49,025 nucleotides of DNA, from contig JABXIA010000062.1 in assembly GCA_013373325.1 (NCBI GenBank), forward strand, positions 1-49,025, written 5' to 3'. The position numbers and the translations under genes are program-made. The notes beneath the pieces are model-generated. The model saw only the letters and a list, made by a program, of their open reading frames with translations, did not search any database and was not told the origin of the DNA. Numbering within the stretch: position 1 is the stretch's first letter; each line of letters starts with the position of its first letter. Source of the DNA: Paracoccaceae bacterium (GTDB taxonomy: Bacteria > Pseudomonadota > Alphaproteobacteria > Rhodobacterales > Rhodobacteraceae). Of the stretch, positions 35,397 to 43,107 are shown in pieces.

Positions 35397-35421
35397 GGAA
35401 CTTTTGGGCCTCGCGCGCATT
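35397..35421 (+). promoter_or_regulatory. Weak EcfG-like promoter of the Crp/Fnr gene (GGAAC-N16-CATT)
   Basis: GGAAC (35397-35401), 16 bases, CATT (35418-35421), 32 bases before the start codon. The -10 differs from CGTT at one position, so the call is tentative. Confidence 0.35.
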
Positions 35422-35453
35422 AAACTGTGACATAGAGCCAAAGGGGAAAGACG

Positions 35454-36185
35454 ATGTCTGCGACCGCCTGCCAGAACTGCCCGTTGCGCAAACGTGCCAT
35501 TTTCACGCCAATGTCGCGCGAGGAGGTCGCCTTCACTCAATCCTTTAAAACCGGTGAAATGGTGGTGGATGCAGGCACGACTATCCTGCTGGAAGGATCA
35601 AACAGCCCGCAGCTCTTTACTGTCCTCAAGGGCATGGGCACGCGCTACAAAACTTTGGAAAACGGCCGTCGGCAGGTAATCAATTTTCTGTTCCCGGGCG
35701 ATTTTGCCGGTTTGCAGGCGGGGCTGATGGGCGAGATGAAGCATTCCGTCGAAGCCACGACCAGCATGACCCTCTGCGTGTTCCGCCGGTCGGCACTATT
35801 TGAACTGTTTCAGCATCATCCAGAGCGCGCGTACGATCTGACGTGGATTGCAGCGGTAGAGGAGCATTTCCTTGGCGAGACCATTGCCTCGCTCGGCCAG
35901 CGAGATGCCCGGCAGCGCATCGCCTGGGCGCTTGTTCGGATTTATGAACGGCTTAAGGCTGTCGGGATGGAGGTCAAGAACGCAGTGCCGCTGCCCTACC
36001 GCCAGCAGGACTTGGCGGATGCGCTGGGGCTGTCCCTGGTGCACACTAACAAGATGCTGAAGGCTCTGCGTGATACCAAGCTGGCGGAATGGCAGAGCGG
36101 GATGCTGAAGATCAGAAATATCCCGGCGCTCGCCGAAATGGCGCTGATCGAGGAATCCGCCCCTGATGTGCGGCCGCTTATCTGA
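35454..36185 (+). CDS. Crp/Fnr-family transcriptional regulator
   Basis: Regulator of 243 residues. It has an N-terminal CQNCPLR, a cyclic-nucleotide-fold domain (residues about 25-150; INFLFPGDFAGLQAGLMG) and a C-terminal Crp-type helix-turn-helix (YRQQDLADALGLSLVHTNKM). Only two N-terminal Cys are seen, fewer than the four ligands of an Fnr 4Fe-4S cluster, so oxygen sensing of the Fnr type is unlikely. A possible EcfG-like promoter and the surrounding genes point to a stress role. It is divergent from the 139-codon gene. Confidence 0.88.
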   Translation: MSATACQNCPLRKRAIFTPMSREEVAFTQSFKTGEMVVDAGTTILLEGSNSPQLFTVLKGMGTRYKTLENGRRQVINFLFPGDFAGLQAGLMGEMKHSVEATTSMTLCVFRRSALFELFQHHPERAYDLTWIAAVEEHFLGETIASLGQRDARQRIAWALVRIYERLKAVGMEVKNAVPLPYRQQDLADALGLSLVHTNKMLKALRDTKLAEWQSGMLKIRNIPALAEMALIEESAPDVRPLI

Positions 36186-36294
36186 CGGGGCTTCAAGCCG
36201 CCTGCCTTCTCGTGTTTGCAATTGAGCAAGTGCATTGCTCGACGTCCTGCAGGAAGGCCGAAACGATTTTCGGAAAATGTGCTCCCAGTGGATT

Positions 36295-36319
36295 GGAACA
36301 ATTCCAGTGGCCGCGGGTT
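36295..36319 (+). promoter_or_regulatory. EcfG-type promoter of DUF1328 copy 2 (GGAAC-N16-GGTT)
   Basis: GGAAC (36295-36299), 16 bases, GGTT (36316-36319), 34 bases before the start codon at 36354. Confidence 0.65.
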
Positions 36320-36353
36320 GGGTAGGTGAAACCAGCAACAGAAAGGAGATGAC

Positions 36354-36524
36354 ATGCTTTACTGGGCAATTGTCTTCCTGGCCGTTGCAATCATCGCCGG
36401 CATCTTCGGATTCAGCGGCATTGCCACGGCCTCCGCAGGGATCGCACAGATCTTGTTCTACATCTTCCTGCTGCTCTTCGCAGCAGCGTTGATCGTCCGG
36501 CTGTTTCGCGGCGCTTCCCGCTGA
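36354..36524 (+). CDS. DUF1328 membrane mini-protein (copy 2)
   Basis: Membrane protein of 56 residues ([20 protein letters not shown] at the N-terminus, [15 protein letters not shown] as the core), clearly paralogous to the product at 34734-34907. AAGGAG stands 6 bases before the ATG. It is flanked by an EcfG-type promoter and followed by dps, which has its own EcfG promoter. Proteins of this family are small, stress-associated and of unknown function. Two helices are expected to fill nearly the whole chain. Confidence 0.88.
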   Translation: MLYWAIVFLAVAIIAGIFGFSGIATASAGIAQILFYIFLLLFAAALIVRLFRGASR

Positions 36525-36575
36525 CGGCGGCGCGCAGCCAAATGCAGAATCCCTGCATTCTCTTGCCGGCCGGGC

Positions 36576-36600
36576 GGAACAATCCCGCTTCCCCTGCGTT
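36576..36600 (+). promoter_or_regulatory. EcfG-type promoter of dps (GGAAC-N16-CGTT)
   Basis: GGAAC (36576-36580), 16 bases, CGTT (36597-36600), an exact match to the general-stress consensus, 40 bases before the dps start codon. Confidence 0.75.
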
Positions 36601-36640
36601 TATCCAATGTTAGCGACCTGCAACAGAAAAGGAGTATCAC

Positions 36641-37138
36641 ATGACTGGCGCACTGACCGCCGTACCAAGCCCCGACAAGGTTGAAACCGGTGTCAGGGAC
36701 ACCGGCCCGATTGCTGACGGCTTGGCGGACGTGCTCGCAGATACGTACCGTCTGGTTTTCAAGACCCACGCTTGCCACTGGAATGTGGAAGGCCCAGCCT
36801 TCTTCTCGATGCACAAGCTGACCGAAGAGCATTATGAAAATATGTTCTCCGCGGCCGACGACTTGGCAGAACGCATTCGTGCCCTGGGGCATCTGGCGCC
36901 ATCCCGAATGGACGAAGTGCTGAACCGCTCCAAGATCGAGGACCCCAGCGGAGAGCTGAGCGCCGGTGAAATGGCGCAGGATCTGGCCGCAAGCCATGAG
37001 CGGATTGCACAGCGCATGCATGCTCTAGCAGAACTGGCAGGCCGCCGCCGCGACATCGTGACAGAGGATCTGGCAACGGCACGCTCTGCCTTTCATGAAC
37101 AGGCCGCCTGGATGCTGCGCGCAATCGCCAAATCATAG
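36641..37138 (+). CDS. dps: Dps-family DNA-protecting ferritin-like protein
   Basis: Mini-ferritin of 165 residues that oxidises and stores iron and protects DNA under stress. The ferroxidase residues are in KTHACHWNVEGPAFFSMH and EEHYENMFSAADDLAERIRALG, the usual inter-subunit site of Dps. AAGGAG stands before the ATG. The gene has a perfect EcfG-type promoter upstream and a strong terminator downstream, so it is a single-gene stress transcript within the island. Confidence 0.93.
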   Translation: MTGALTAVPSPDKVETGVRDTGPIADGLADVLADTYRLVFKTHACHWNVEGPAFFSMHKLTEEHYENMFSAADDLAERIRALGHLAPSRMDEVLNRSKIEDPSGELSAGEMAQDLAASHERIAQRMHALAELAGRRRDIVTEDLATARSAFHEQAAWMLRAIAKS

Positions 37139-37178
37139 TCTTGAATTCTTCTGCGGCCGTGCGTGCACGGCGTAACAG

Positions 37179-37211
37179 AGCCCCCGGCTGCAATCGCGGC
37201 CGGGGGCTTTT
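37179..37211 (+). terminator. Intrinsic terminator of dps
   Basis: AGCCCCCGGC (37179-37188) pairs with GCCGGGGGCT (37199-37208) around a 10-base loop and is followed by TTTT. It lies 40 bases after the dps stop. Confidence 0.85.
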
Positions 37212-37230
37212 GGCAAAGAACAGAAGAAAA

Positions 37231-37251
37231 CCGGACCGCTGAGCGGTCCGG
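37231..37251 (-). terminator. Intrinsic terminator of phyR
   Basis: CCGGACCG (37231-37238) pairs with CGGTCCGG (37244-37251) around CTGAG. Read on the minus strand the stem is followed by TTTTCTTCTG. It lies 29 bases downstream of the phyR stop. Confidence 0.75.
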
Positions 37252-37280
37252 CCAGGACTTCGACGACTGATGAGCAGCCT

Positions 37281-38096
37281 TCAGACTTTCAATGTTTCTG
37301 TGGAAGAAAAGAACATCGCCTGGCTGACGGCAGAACGGACTTGCTCCTCTGTATAAGGCTTGGAAATCAGAAAGGCCGGTTCGGGGCCTTCCCCGGTCAG
37401 CAGCCGTTCCGGGTAGGCGGTTATGAAAATCACCGGGCGGTCGCCGTGTTGTTGCAGAATGCCGTTCACAGCATCAATACCGCTAGAATTATCGGCGAGC
37501 TGGATGTCAGAGAGCACAAGTTCCGCGGGCGCATTGGATGCAAGCTCCATCGCCTGAGATTCAGTGCGGGCGATACCCGTGACGCTGTGGCCCATACCGG
37601 TGACAATCGCCTCCAGATCCATCGCAATAACGGCTTCGTCCTCGATGATCATCACCCGCCCGGCAGTGGCGCGCGACATTTCCTCGTAAGCGATTGAAAT
37701 CAGATCGGATGCCTCATCTTCACTGACCCCCATGATGATGCCGGTACTGGCGGCGCTGAATTCTTCGATGGTATGCAGCAGCAAAGCTTCACGGGTGTTC
37801 GGTGTCAGCTGTCGCAAGTGCCTTTGCGCTTTGGCGGCAAGCCCGGAATCGTCCTCATCTTCGCCTGCCGGAGCGCCGGTGGAGGACCAGATTGCGTGGA
37901 AGACCCGGAACAGGGCTGCCTTGGGTGACAGGTTGCTGTCATACTCGGCCTCCCCTGCCAGGATCGCCTCCAGCGCCGCCAGGGCATATTTGTCGCCACT
38001 GCTCTGGCTGCCGGTCAGCGCACGCGCATAGCGGCGCAGATAGGGCAGGTTGGCGCCAATCTGGCTGGCGATCAGTTCTCCCGATTGAGCGGTCAT
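37281..38096 (-). CDS. phyR: PhyR, general stress response anti-anti-sigma response regulator
   Basis: Two-domain regulator of 271 residues. The N-terminal 130 residues mimic an ECF sigma factor (LRQLTPNTREALLLHTIEEF in the sigma4-like part) and sequester NepR. The C-terminal receiver domain has the acidic pocket MIIEDEAVI, the phosphoacceptor Asp in LVLSDIQL and the family-specific motif ITAYPERLLTG...LISKPY. Phosphorylation frees the sigma-like part to bind NepR and release EcfG. It is divergent from nepR-ecfG and has a near-consensus EcfG promoter. Confidence 0.96.
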   Translation of the reverse strand: MTAQSGELIASQIGANLPYLRRYARALTGSQSSGDKYALAALEAILAGEAEYDSNLSPKAALFRVFHAIWSSTGAPAGEDEDDSGLAAKAQRHLRQLTPNTREALLLHTIEEFSAASTGIIMGVSEDEASDLISIAYEEMSRATAGRVMIIEDEAVIAMDLEAIVTGMGHSVTGIARTESQAMELASNAPAELVLSDIQLADNSSGIDAVNGILQQHGDRPVIFITAYPERLLTGEGPEPAFLISKPYTEEQVRSAVSQAMFFSSTETLKV

Positions 38097-38128
38097 TGTG
38101 CGACGTTCCTTTTTTTTACAATATATAT

Positions 38129-38153
38129 GGAACTATACGCACCGCCGCGCGTT
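38129..38153 (+). promoter_or_regulatory. EcfG-type promoter of nepR-ecfG (GGAAC-N16-CGTT)
   Basis: GGAAC (38129-38133), 16 bases, CGTT (38150-38153), an exact consensus match 27 bases before the proposed nepR start. It implies positive autoregulation of the sigma factor. Confidence 0.8.
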
Positions 38154-38160
38154 TGGTTCC
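38136..38160 (-). promoter_or_regulatory. Overlapping EcfG-type promoter of phyR (GGAAC-N16-CGTA)
   Basis: On the minus strand GGAAC (38160-38156), 16 bases, CGTA (38139-38136), 39 bases before the phyR start. One mismatch in the -10. It overlaps the nepR promoter almost completely. Confidence 0.55.
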
Positions 38161-38180
38161 AGAAACTGCGCAAAAAATTG

Positions 38181-38384
38181 ATGGATCGCATGACACAGCC
38201 ACAACGTGCCCGGCCCCGGAATGAGCAGGCCGACCGCGAAATCGATGAAAACCTCAAGCGGGCGTTCGAACAGGTCGCCAGTGAACCGGTGCCGGACCGC
38301 TTCACTGACCTGCTGAAGCAGCTGAAGGAAAAAGAGACTCTGGGAAAGACAAAGCAGTCAGAGGAGAGCACCTCCAATGACTGA
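38181..38384 (+). CDS. nepR: NepR, anti-sigma factor of the general stress response
   Basis: Small protein of about 67 residues carrying the NepR core NLKRAFEQVASEPVPDRFTD followed by LLKQLKEKE, which binds both EcfG and PhyR. Two start codons are possible, ATG 38181 or ATG 38190; the longer frame from 38085 crosses the promoter and is excluded. No strong RBS is visible. It overlaps ecfG by 8 bases (ATGACTGA), ensuring balanced anti-sigma and sigma synthesis. Confidence 0.88.
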   Translation: MDRMTQPQRARPRNEQADREIDENLKRAFEQVASEPVPDRFTDLLKQLKEKETLGKTKQSEESTSND

Positions 38385-38934
38385 GATACAGCCTGACCCC
38401 AGGGACGACCTGGTCAACCACTTGGGCGCATTGCGCGCATTCGCAATCAGCCTGACCCGGAACGGCGCCACCGCTGATGACCTGGTTCAGGACACTCTGG
38501 TCAAGGCCTGGACAAATATCGAAAAATTCGAAGCAGGCTCCAACATGCGGGCCTGGCTCTTCACTATCCTGCGTAACACCTTTTATTCGCTGCGCCGCAA
38601 GCGAAAGCGTGAGGTCGAGGATGCCGACGGGGCACTGTCCGGCAACCTGGCGCAAAAACCCGACCACGACGGTCGGCTTCACATGCGCGATTTTCAGGTT
38701 GCCTTTGCCCAGTTGAACGATGAGCAGCGCGAGGCCCTGGTGCTGGTCGGCGCAGGCGGCTTTTCCTACGATGAGGCCGCCGAAATGTGCGGCGTGAAAA
38801 CCGGCACCATAAAAAGCCGTGTGAACCGCGCCCGCGCCCGTCTGGCTGAGCTGATGGATCTGGACGAAGACGGTCAGATTGAGCTGACCGACACCGTGAC
38901 CGCCGGAATCGTCGCGCAGCAGAGCGCCGCATGA
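38377..38934 (+). CDS. ecfG: EcfG-family RNA polymerase sigma factor (general stress response)
   Basis: ECF sigma factor of 185 residues. Region 2 is LTRNGATADDLVQDTLVKAW, then NMRAWLFTILRNTFYSLRRK; region 4 is LNDEQREALVLVGAGGFSYD with the DNA-recognition helix VKTGTIKSRVNRARARL. It directs transcription from GGAAC-N16/17-CGTT promoters, several of which lie in this window. It sits between nepR and the kinase gene with overlaps at both ends. Its tail after region 4 is about 30 residues, slightly long. Confidence 0.95.
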   Translation: MTEIQPDPRDDLVNHLGALRAFAISLTRNGATADDLVQDTLVKAWTNIEKFEAGSNMRAWLFTILRNTFYSLRRKRKREVEDADGALSGNLAQKPDHDGRLHMRDFQVAFAQLNDEQREALVLVGAGGFSYDEAAEMCGVKTGTIKSRVNRARARLAELMDLDEDGQIELTDTVTAGIVAQQSAA

Positions 38935-40703
38935 TCTCAATGCCGCGGTTGCAGGCGGGGGGGCTTCTGGTGCGACTCGCAGCGCTGATGACCTTTGCGC
39001 TGCTGCCGCTGGGCCTGATCGCGCTCTATCAGACCAATGCTGTTGTCGATGAGGCCACCCGGCTGTCGCATGCGTCTTTGCTTGACCAGACCGAACGGGC
39101 GGCATCCAGGGAACGCGAACTGCTGCAGCGTGCTGGCGGTGCTACAGAAGGGGTCGCGGCGGCTATACTTCCGGTTCTGGACGACCGCCGCGCCTGCAGC
39201 GGTCTTCTGCAAGCTTTCACGGAAGGCCCGAACCCGTTCACCTTTGCGGCATTCATCACGCCGGATGGCCGGATGATTTGCGCATCCGACGGCAAGTCGC
39301 GGGACGTGTCTGAACGGTGGATGTATCTGAAAGCCCGCCAGACAGCACAATTGTCCTTTGCTTTGGGTCGCGACTTGTTGGGGGAGGGTGGCTCATTCCT
39401 GCTGGCCACCAGCCCGGTGCAGCGCGACGGCATTTTGCTGGGTTATGTGTCCATCGCCATTCCGCACAAGGTTTCCGCAGCCGGTTCCGGCAATAACTGG
39501 CCGGACCGGGGAATTCAGTATGTGACGGTTGACGCGCAGGGCGAAATTCTTTCATCCAGCGTGCCGGAAGAGGAGGCGGCTCAAGTGCTGCCCGTTTCCG
39601 TGCCGCGGCGGGACCTGCTGGCGCATACCGGGGAGACCTTTTTTGAGGATGACCGTTCAGGCAGCGAACGGTTCTTTGCTGTCAGCGGTATCCTTCCCGG
39701 CCAGGTTTCGGTTGTAGGCAGCTGGCCGGTGGAAAACGCCATGACCGCGGCCAGAAACCCCGCCTCCCTGATGACGATCGCTTTTCCGGTCCTGATGTGG
39801 CTTGCAGGGATTTCCGTGGCCGTCCTCGGCCTGCAGCAAATGGTCATCCGCCACCTTAGTGCGCTGCGCCGCGCAATGCGCCGCTATGCACTGGGGGAGC
39901 GTGCAGACCCGAGGCTGGAACTCCTCAACCCGCCGCGTGAGTTCGAGGAAGCAGAGCAGTCCTTCAACAGGATGGTCGCCATCCTGAGCGAGGCAGAACG
40001 GCGGCGCGAGCTGGACCTGGAAGAAAAGACGATCCTGCTGCGCGAGGTACACCACCGGGTCAAGAACAACCTCCAGCTGGTCGCCTCGATCATGAACATG
40101 CAGGGCCGCACCGCACAGACGCCCGAAGCCCGCCGGATGCTGTCGCAGCTGCAGCGCCGGGTGCGCGGGCTGGCCACCATACACCGCAGCCTGAACACCA
40201 ACCCGGATATCACTACTGTTGACAGCCGCGACCTGATCCAGGAGCTGATCTCGGAAATCGGATCGATGAACGCCGGCGCCGGGCAGGAGATCGTGATCGA
40301 AACCGACCTCGCGCCTGTTCCGCTGACCCAGGATCAGGGTGTGACGCTTTCGATGCTGGTGTCGGAGGCGATGACCAACGCAGTCAAGTATCTGGGTGTG
40401 CCTGATGGCGGACGCCCGCGGATTGATGTCCGCCTGCAAGAAACAGCGCCGGACTGGCTGGAGCTTGAAATCACCAACACCAAGGGGCAGCCGCTGGCGG
40501 CAGAAGATGAAGTCCTTCAGGGCACCGGCATTGGCGCGCGGCTGATGATGGCTTTTGCGGCACAGCTTGACGGCACCGCGCGCACCGGCGAGACAGAGAC
40601 GGCCTATACCTACCGGCTGGGCTTTCCCGTCGCCGCCGGAGCGGAGCCGCCAGCCGCAAAAGACAAAGAACAGGATCATGACGCAGAAGAACCCGCAGCG
40701 TGA
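38931..40703 (+). CDS. Membrane sensor histidine kinase, HisKA_2 / HRxxN type
   Basis: Sensor kinase of 590 residues. A first membrane helix at about 12-32 (VRLAALMTFALLPLGLIALY) is followed by a periplasmic sensing domain of about 240 residues, a second helix at about 283-303 (LMTIAFPVLMWLAGISVAVL), a HAMP-like linker and the phosphoacceptor EVHHRVKNNLQLVASIM (HRxxN). The ATPase has a conserved Asn in SEAMTNAVKYLG. Kinases of this group phosphorylate PhyR. Its ATG overlaps the ecfG stop (ATGA). A charged acidic tail follows the ATPase. Probably the cognate PhyR kinase. Confidence 0.9.
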   Translation: MISMPRLQAGGLLVRLAALMTFALLPLGLIALYQTNAVVDEATRLSHASLLDQTERAASRERELLQRAGGATEGVAAAILPVLDDRRACSGLLQAFTEGPNPFTFAAFITPDGRMICASDGKSRDVSERWMYLKARQTAQLSFALGRDLLGEGGSFLLATSPVQRDGILLGYVSIAIPHKVSAAGSGNNWPDRGIQYVTVDAQGEILSSSVPEEEAAQVLPVSVPRRDLLAHTGETFFEDDRSGSERFFAVSGILPGQVSVVGSWPVENAMTAARNPASLMTIAFPVLMWLAGISVAVLGLQQMVIRHLSALRRAMRRYALGERADPRLELLNPPREFEEAEQSFNRMVAILSEAERRRELDLEEKTILLREVHHRVKNNLQLVASIMNMQGRTAQTPEARRMLSQLQRRVRGLATIHRSLNTNPDITTVDSRDLIQELISEIGSMNAGAGQEIVIETDLAPVPLTQDQGVTLSMLVSEAMTNAVKYLGVPDGGRPRIDVRLQETAPDWLELEITNTKGQPLAAEDEVLQGTGIGARLMMAFAAQLDGTARTGETETAYTYRLGFPVAAGAEPPAAKDKEQDHDAEEPAA

Positions 40704-42165
40704 TGGCTTCAGCTGCCCGGACTTTTCAGTTCTGGTCACGGCTGAACAGGCCTGGCCGGCTTTTGAGCATGCGGTGCTTGAGGCTAAAAAAGAAATCACC
40801 GCAAGCTTCCGGCTGTTCGACTTTGCCACCAAGCTGCTGAGTCCGGACGCGAAGAAGACGGGGGAAACCTGGGCAGAACTGATCGCGGACGCCCTGCAGC
40901 GCGGCGTGCGCTTTCGTCTGGTGGTGAGCGATTTTGACCCGGTAATGGCGGCCCCGCTGCACGCGGCTGCGCAGAACACACTTGCCCAAGCCCGGGAGAT
41001 TGCCAGCGGGCTTGCGCCGGAAGCGGCTGCGCGCCTGTCGGTGACCGCGGCGCTGCATCCGGCACGGGCCGGCTTGCTGCCGCGGCTGGCGCTTTCACCT
41101 TTTGTGATCCGCAAGCTTCGCAAGCTGCCGCGGCGGCTCAGGCCCTCTGCCGCGAACCGCAGTCTGCCGCAACTCTATCCTGTCTCTCATCACCAAAAGG
41201 TTGCAGTGATCGACCGCCAGGTTCTCTACATCGGCGGGCTGGATCAGAACCACCGCCGGTACGACACCACCACCCACGACCAGCCTGCGTTCAAGACATG
41301 GGCGGATGTGCAATTGCTGCTGCGTGGTCCCGAAGCAGAGGAAGCCGCGGATCATCTCGACAGCTTTCTGGAGGACATTGCCGGGCGCAGGCCACCGCCT
41401 GCCCGCAAGCACATCCGCCGCACCTTGTCGGTTCCGCGCAGTGCAGGTTTCTGGGCGCTGTCGCCAAAGACGGTACTTCGCGAAATCGAGGAAGACCACC
41501 TGGCCGCATTTGCCGCTGCCCGCAGCCTTATTTATCTGGAAACCCAGTTTCTGCGCTCCAGCGTCATTGCCCGCGGGCTGGCAGATGCAGCACGCCGCAA
41601 CCCCGAATTGTCGCTGATCCTCATCCTTCCCGGCCTGCCGGAAGATGTTGCCTTCGATGGCAATCAGGAGCTTGATGCCCGCTATGGCATGGCGCTGCAG
41701 GCGGAGGCGCTTGAGACCGTGAGTTCCGCCTTCGGATCCCGCGCCTGTATCGCCAGCCCTGTGCAGCGCCGGATGGCTGCGCGGGATGCGCCCTCGACCC
41801 TGGCGGGCTCGCCGCTGGTCTATGTGCACAGCAAGGTGCTTATAACCGACCGGGATTTTGCGCTGGTGGGGTCGGCCAATCTCAACGGGCGCTCTATGCG
41901 CTGGGATACCGAGGCGGCATTGCGGATCACCCGGCAAGACCGGATCGCTCAGCTCTGGCATGCGCTGGCCCGGCACTGGTGGCACGAAGACCTGCCGGCG
42001 GAGGCACTGGATCCGGCAAGCGCTGCCGCCTGGTGGCAGCAGGAAATCAGCCGCAATCAGGTGCGCCGCCCCGAGGCCCGGCGCGGACTTCTGGTGCCGC
42101 ATGACCCGGGCAAGATGGCAGAACTGCAACAGCCCTTGCCGGGGGCCACCGAAGACATTGTCTGA
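40678..42165 (+). CDS. Phospholipase D-like protein, last gene of the ecfG operon
   Basis: Protein of 495 residues with two HKD motifs, HHQKVAVIDRQVLYIGGLD and VHSKVLITDRDFALVGSANL, both complete. Proteins with this layout include cardiolipin synthases and phospholipases D. There is no clear signal peptide, so a cytoplasmic or membrane-associated location is likely. The ATG at 40678 is inside the last codons of the kinase gene (26-base overlap), so translation is coupled. A lipid-remodelling role under stress fits the operon; the substrate is not known. Confidence 0.88.
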   Translation: MTQKNPQRDGFSCPDFSVLVTAEQAWPAFEHAVLEAKKEITASFRLFDFATKLLSPDAKKTGETWAELIADALQRGVRFRLVVSDFDPVMAAPLHAAAQNTLAQAREIASGLAPEAAARLSVTAALHPARAGLLPRLALSPFVIRKLRKLPRRLRPSAANRSLPQLYPVSHHQKVAVIDRQVLYIGGLDQNHRRYDTTTHDQPAFKTWADVQLLLRGPEAEEAADHLDSFLEDIAGRRPPPARKHIRRTLSVPRSAGFWALSPKTVLREIEEDHLAAFAAARSLIYLETQFLRSSVIARGLADAARRNPELSLILILPGLPEDVAFDGNQELDARYGMALQAEALETVSSAFGSRACIASPVQRRMAARDAPSTLAGSPLVYVHSKVLITDRDFALVGSANLNGRSMRWDTEAALRITRQDRIAQLWHALARHWWHEDLPAEALDPASAAAWWQQEISRNQVRRPEARRGLLVPHDPGKMAELQQPLPGATEDIV

Positions 42166-42228
42166 TCTGGATTGCTTGTATCCGCTGCCACCCTGAGAAT
42201 TGGCCCCGCCCTCGAAATGCGAATGAAA

Positions 42229-42260
42229 AAAGGCCCGGTGCAGCACTGCACCGGGCCTTT
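42229..42260. terminator. Strong hairpin between the convergent PLD and entericidin genes
   Basis: AAAGGCCCGGTGCA (42229-42242) pairs with TGCACCGGGCCTTT (42247-42260) around GCAC, a 14-bp perfect stem. On the minus strand the stem is followed by a T-run, so it mainly ends the leftward transcript; on the plus strand only three Ts, all within the stem, are present. Confidence 0.8.
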
Positions 42261-42282
42261 GGGACGGGGGAGGCCGCAATAC

Positions 42283-42408
42283 TTATTGGGCTTCCTGTGA
42301 TTCCTCGGTGATTTCATTGCCAAGGTTCGACACATCCCTGCCGAAGCCTTCTGCGGTCTCGCAGGCCGCCAGGCCCGCCATTGCAAGCATAGCTATCAGG
42401 ATACGCAT
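42283..42408 (-). CDS. Entericidin-type small lipoprotein
   Basis: Lipoprotein of 41 residues: MRILIAMLAMAGLAACETAE, a lipobox LAAC with the Cys as lipid site, then a short polar tail with GRDVSNLG. This matches entericidin A/B, small outer-membrane-associated stress proteins. AAGGAGG stands 5 bases before the ATG. It follows the 162-codon gene by 10 bases and shares its EcfG-type promoter. Confidence 0.82.
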   Translation of the reverse strand: MRILIAMLAMAGLAACETAEGFGRDVSNLGNEITEESQEAQ

Positions 42409-42418
42409 GCCAGCCTCC

Positions 42419-42907
42419 TTATTGCAGTTTCGAGGCCACATTGCCGGCAAAGGCATCAATGACGGCATTGTAGAACAGGTCGCTGTCAACGGTCACGGCT
42501 GCGGGATCGGTGCCTTCAGGATAGTAGGCGTTCAGCTGGTCCGCGGACACGGTCAGGTCATAGCGCACATCCTTGGAGGCGTCGGCCATATCGATGTCCA
42601 CATCGCCCTTCAGCACCCATTCACCGACACCCAGTGCCTGCTCGAAATTGCTGGCCAGTGCCACCGAGTCGATCTCCACATGGATTTCTGCCGCGTCCTT
42701 GGCTCCGGCTTCGGCGATCTGGCCAACCAGCTTCTCTGCCAGGGCGGTTTCCAGGTCGGTTTCGAGGCTGGTCCAGACTTTTGCTGCCGGATGGTTCTCA
42801 ACCGCGCTCAGATCGGCGGTCACGTCGATTTCGGATACCATAGAACCGGCAGAAGCGGCGGTGGCCATGGCGGCAACAAGAGCGGTGGTGCGGATCACAT
42901 GTTTCAT
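42419..42907 (-). CDS. Secreted hypothetical protein in an EcfG-controlled operon
   Basis: Periplasmic or outer-membrane-associated protein of 162 residues, not recognised. A signal peptide (MKHVIRTTALVAAMATAASAG) has a likely cut after ASA. The mature part is acidic (many Asp/Glu), with repeated IDVTADL / IHVEIDS / VDIDMAD-type beta strands, and contains no Cys. AGGA stands about 8 bases before the ATG. It is cotranscribed with entericidin. Function unknown. Confidence 0.75.
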   Translation of the reverse strand: MKHVIRTTALVAAMATAASAGSMVSEIDVTADLSAVENHPAAKVWTSLETDLETALAEKLVGQIAEAGAKDAAEIHVEIDSVALASNFEQALGVGEWVLKGDVDIDMADASKDVRYDLTVSADQLNAYYPEGTDPAAVTVDSDLFYNAVIDAFAGNVASKLQ

Positions 42908-42955
42908 CGTCAGTATTCCTTTCCAGTTGTGTCCCTCTTGGGGATGCACCGACAG

Positions 42956-42981
42956 AACGCACCGGCCAGTAGAATAGTTCC
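42956..42981 (-). promoter_or_regulatory. EcfG-type promoter of the secreted protein-entericidin operon (GGAAC-N17-CGTT)
   Basis: On the minus strand GGAAC (42981-42977), 17 bases, CGTT (42959-42956), 48 bases before the start codon. Spacing is one base longer than the other sites. Confidence 0.6.
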
Positions 42982-43046
42982 TGCAAAAATCCCGAAGCCC
43001 GCTGAATGTCCATGCATCGGCGGATTCTTGCGAAAATCAGATACTT

Positions 43047-43071
43047 GGAACTTCAGTCCGGCAGCCGCGTT
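43047..43071 (+). promoter_or_regulatory. EcfG-type promoter of exoD (GGAAC-N16-CGTT)
   Basis: GGAAC (43047-43051), 16 bases, CGTT (43068-43071), an exact consensus match 36 bases before the exoD start codon. Confidence 0.75.
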
Positions 43072-43107
43072 GGCCCTGTAAACCGGAGCGCCAGTGGAGG
43101 GGACAAA

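Noticed and set aside
39657-41123. Long antisense frame (488 codons) across the kinase and PLD genes
   Set aside because: Both sense genes have complete catalytic motifs; the antisense product is Arg/Ser/Ala-rich without a recognisable domain.
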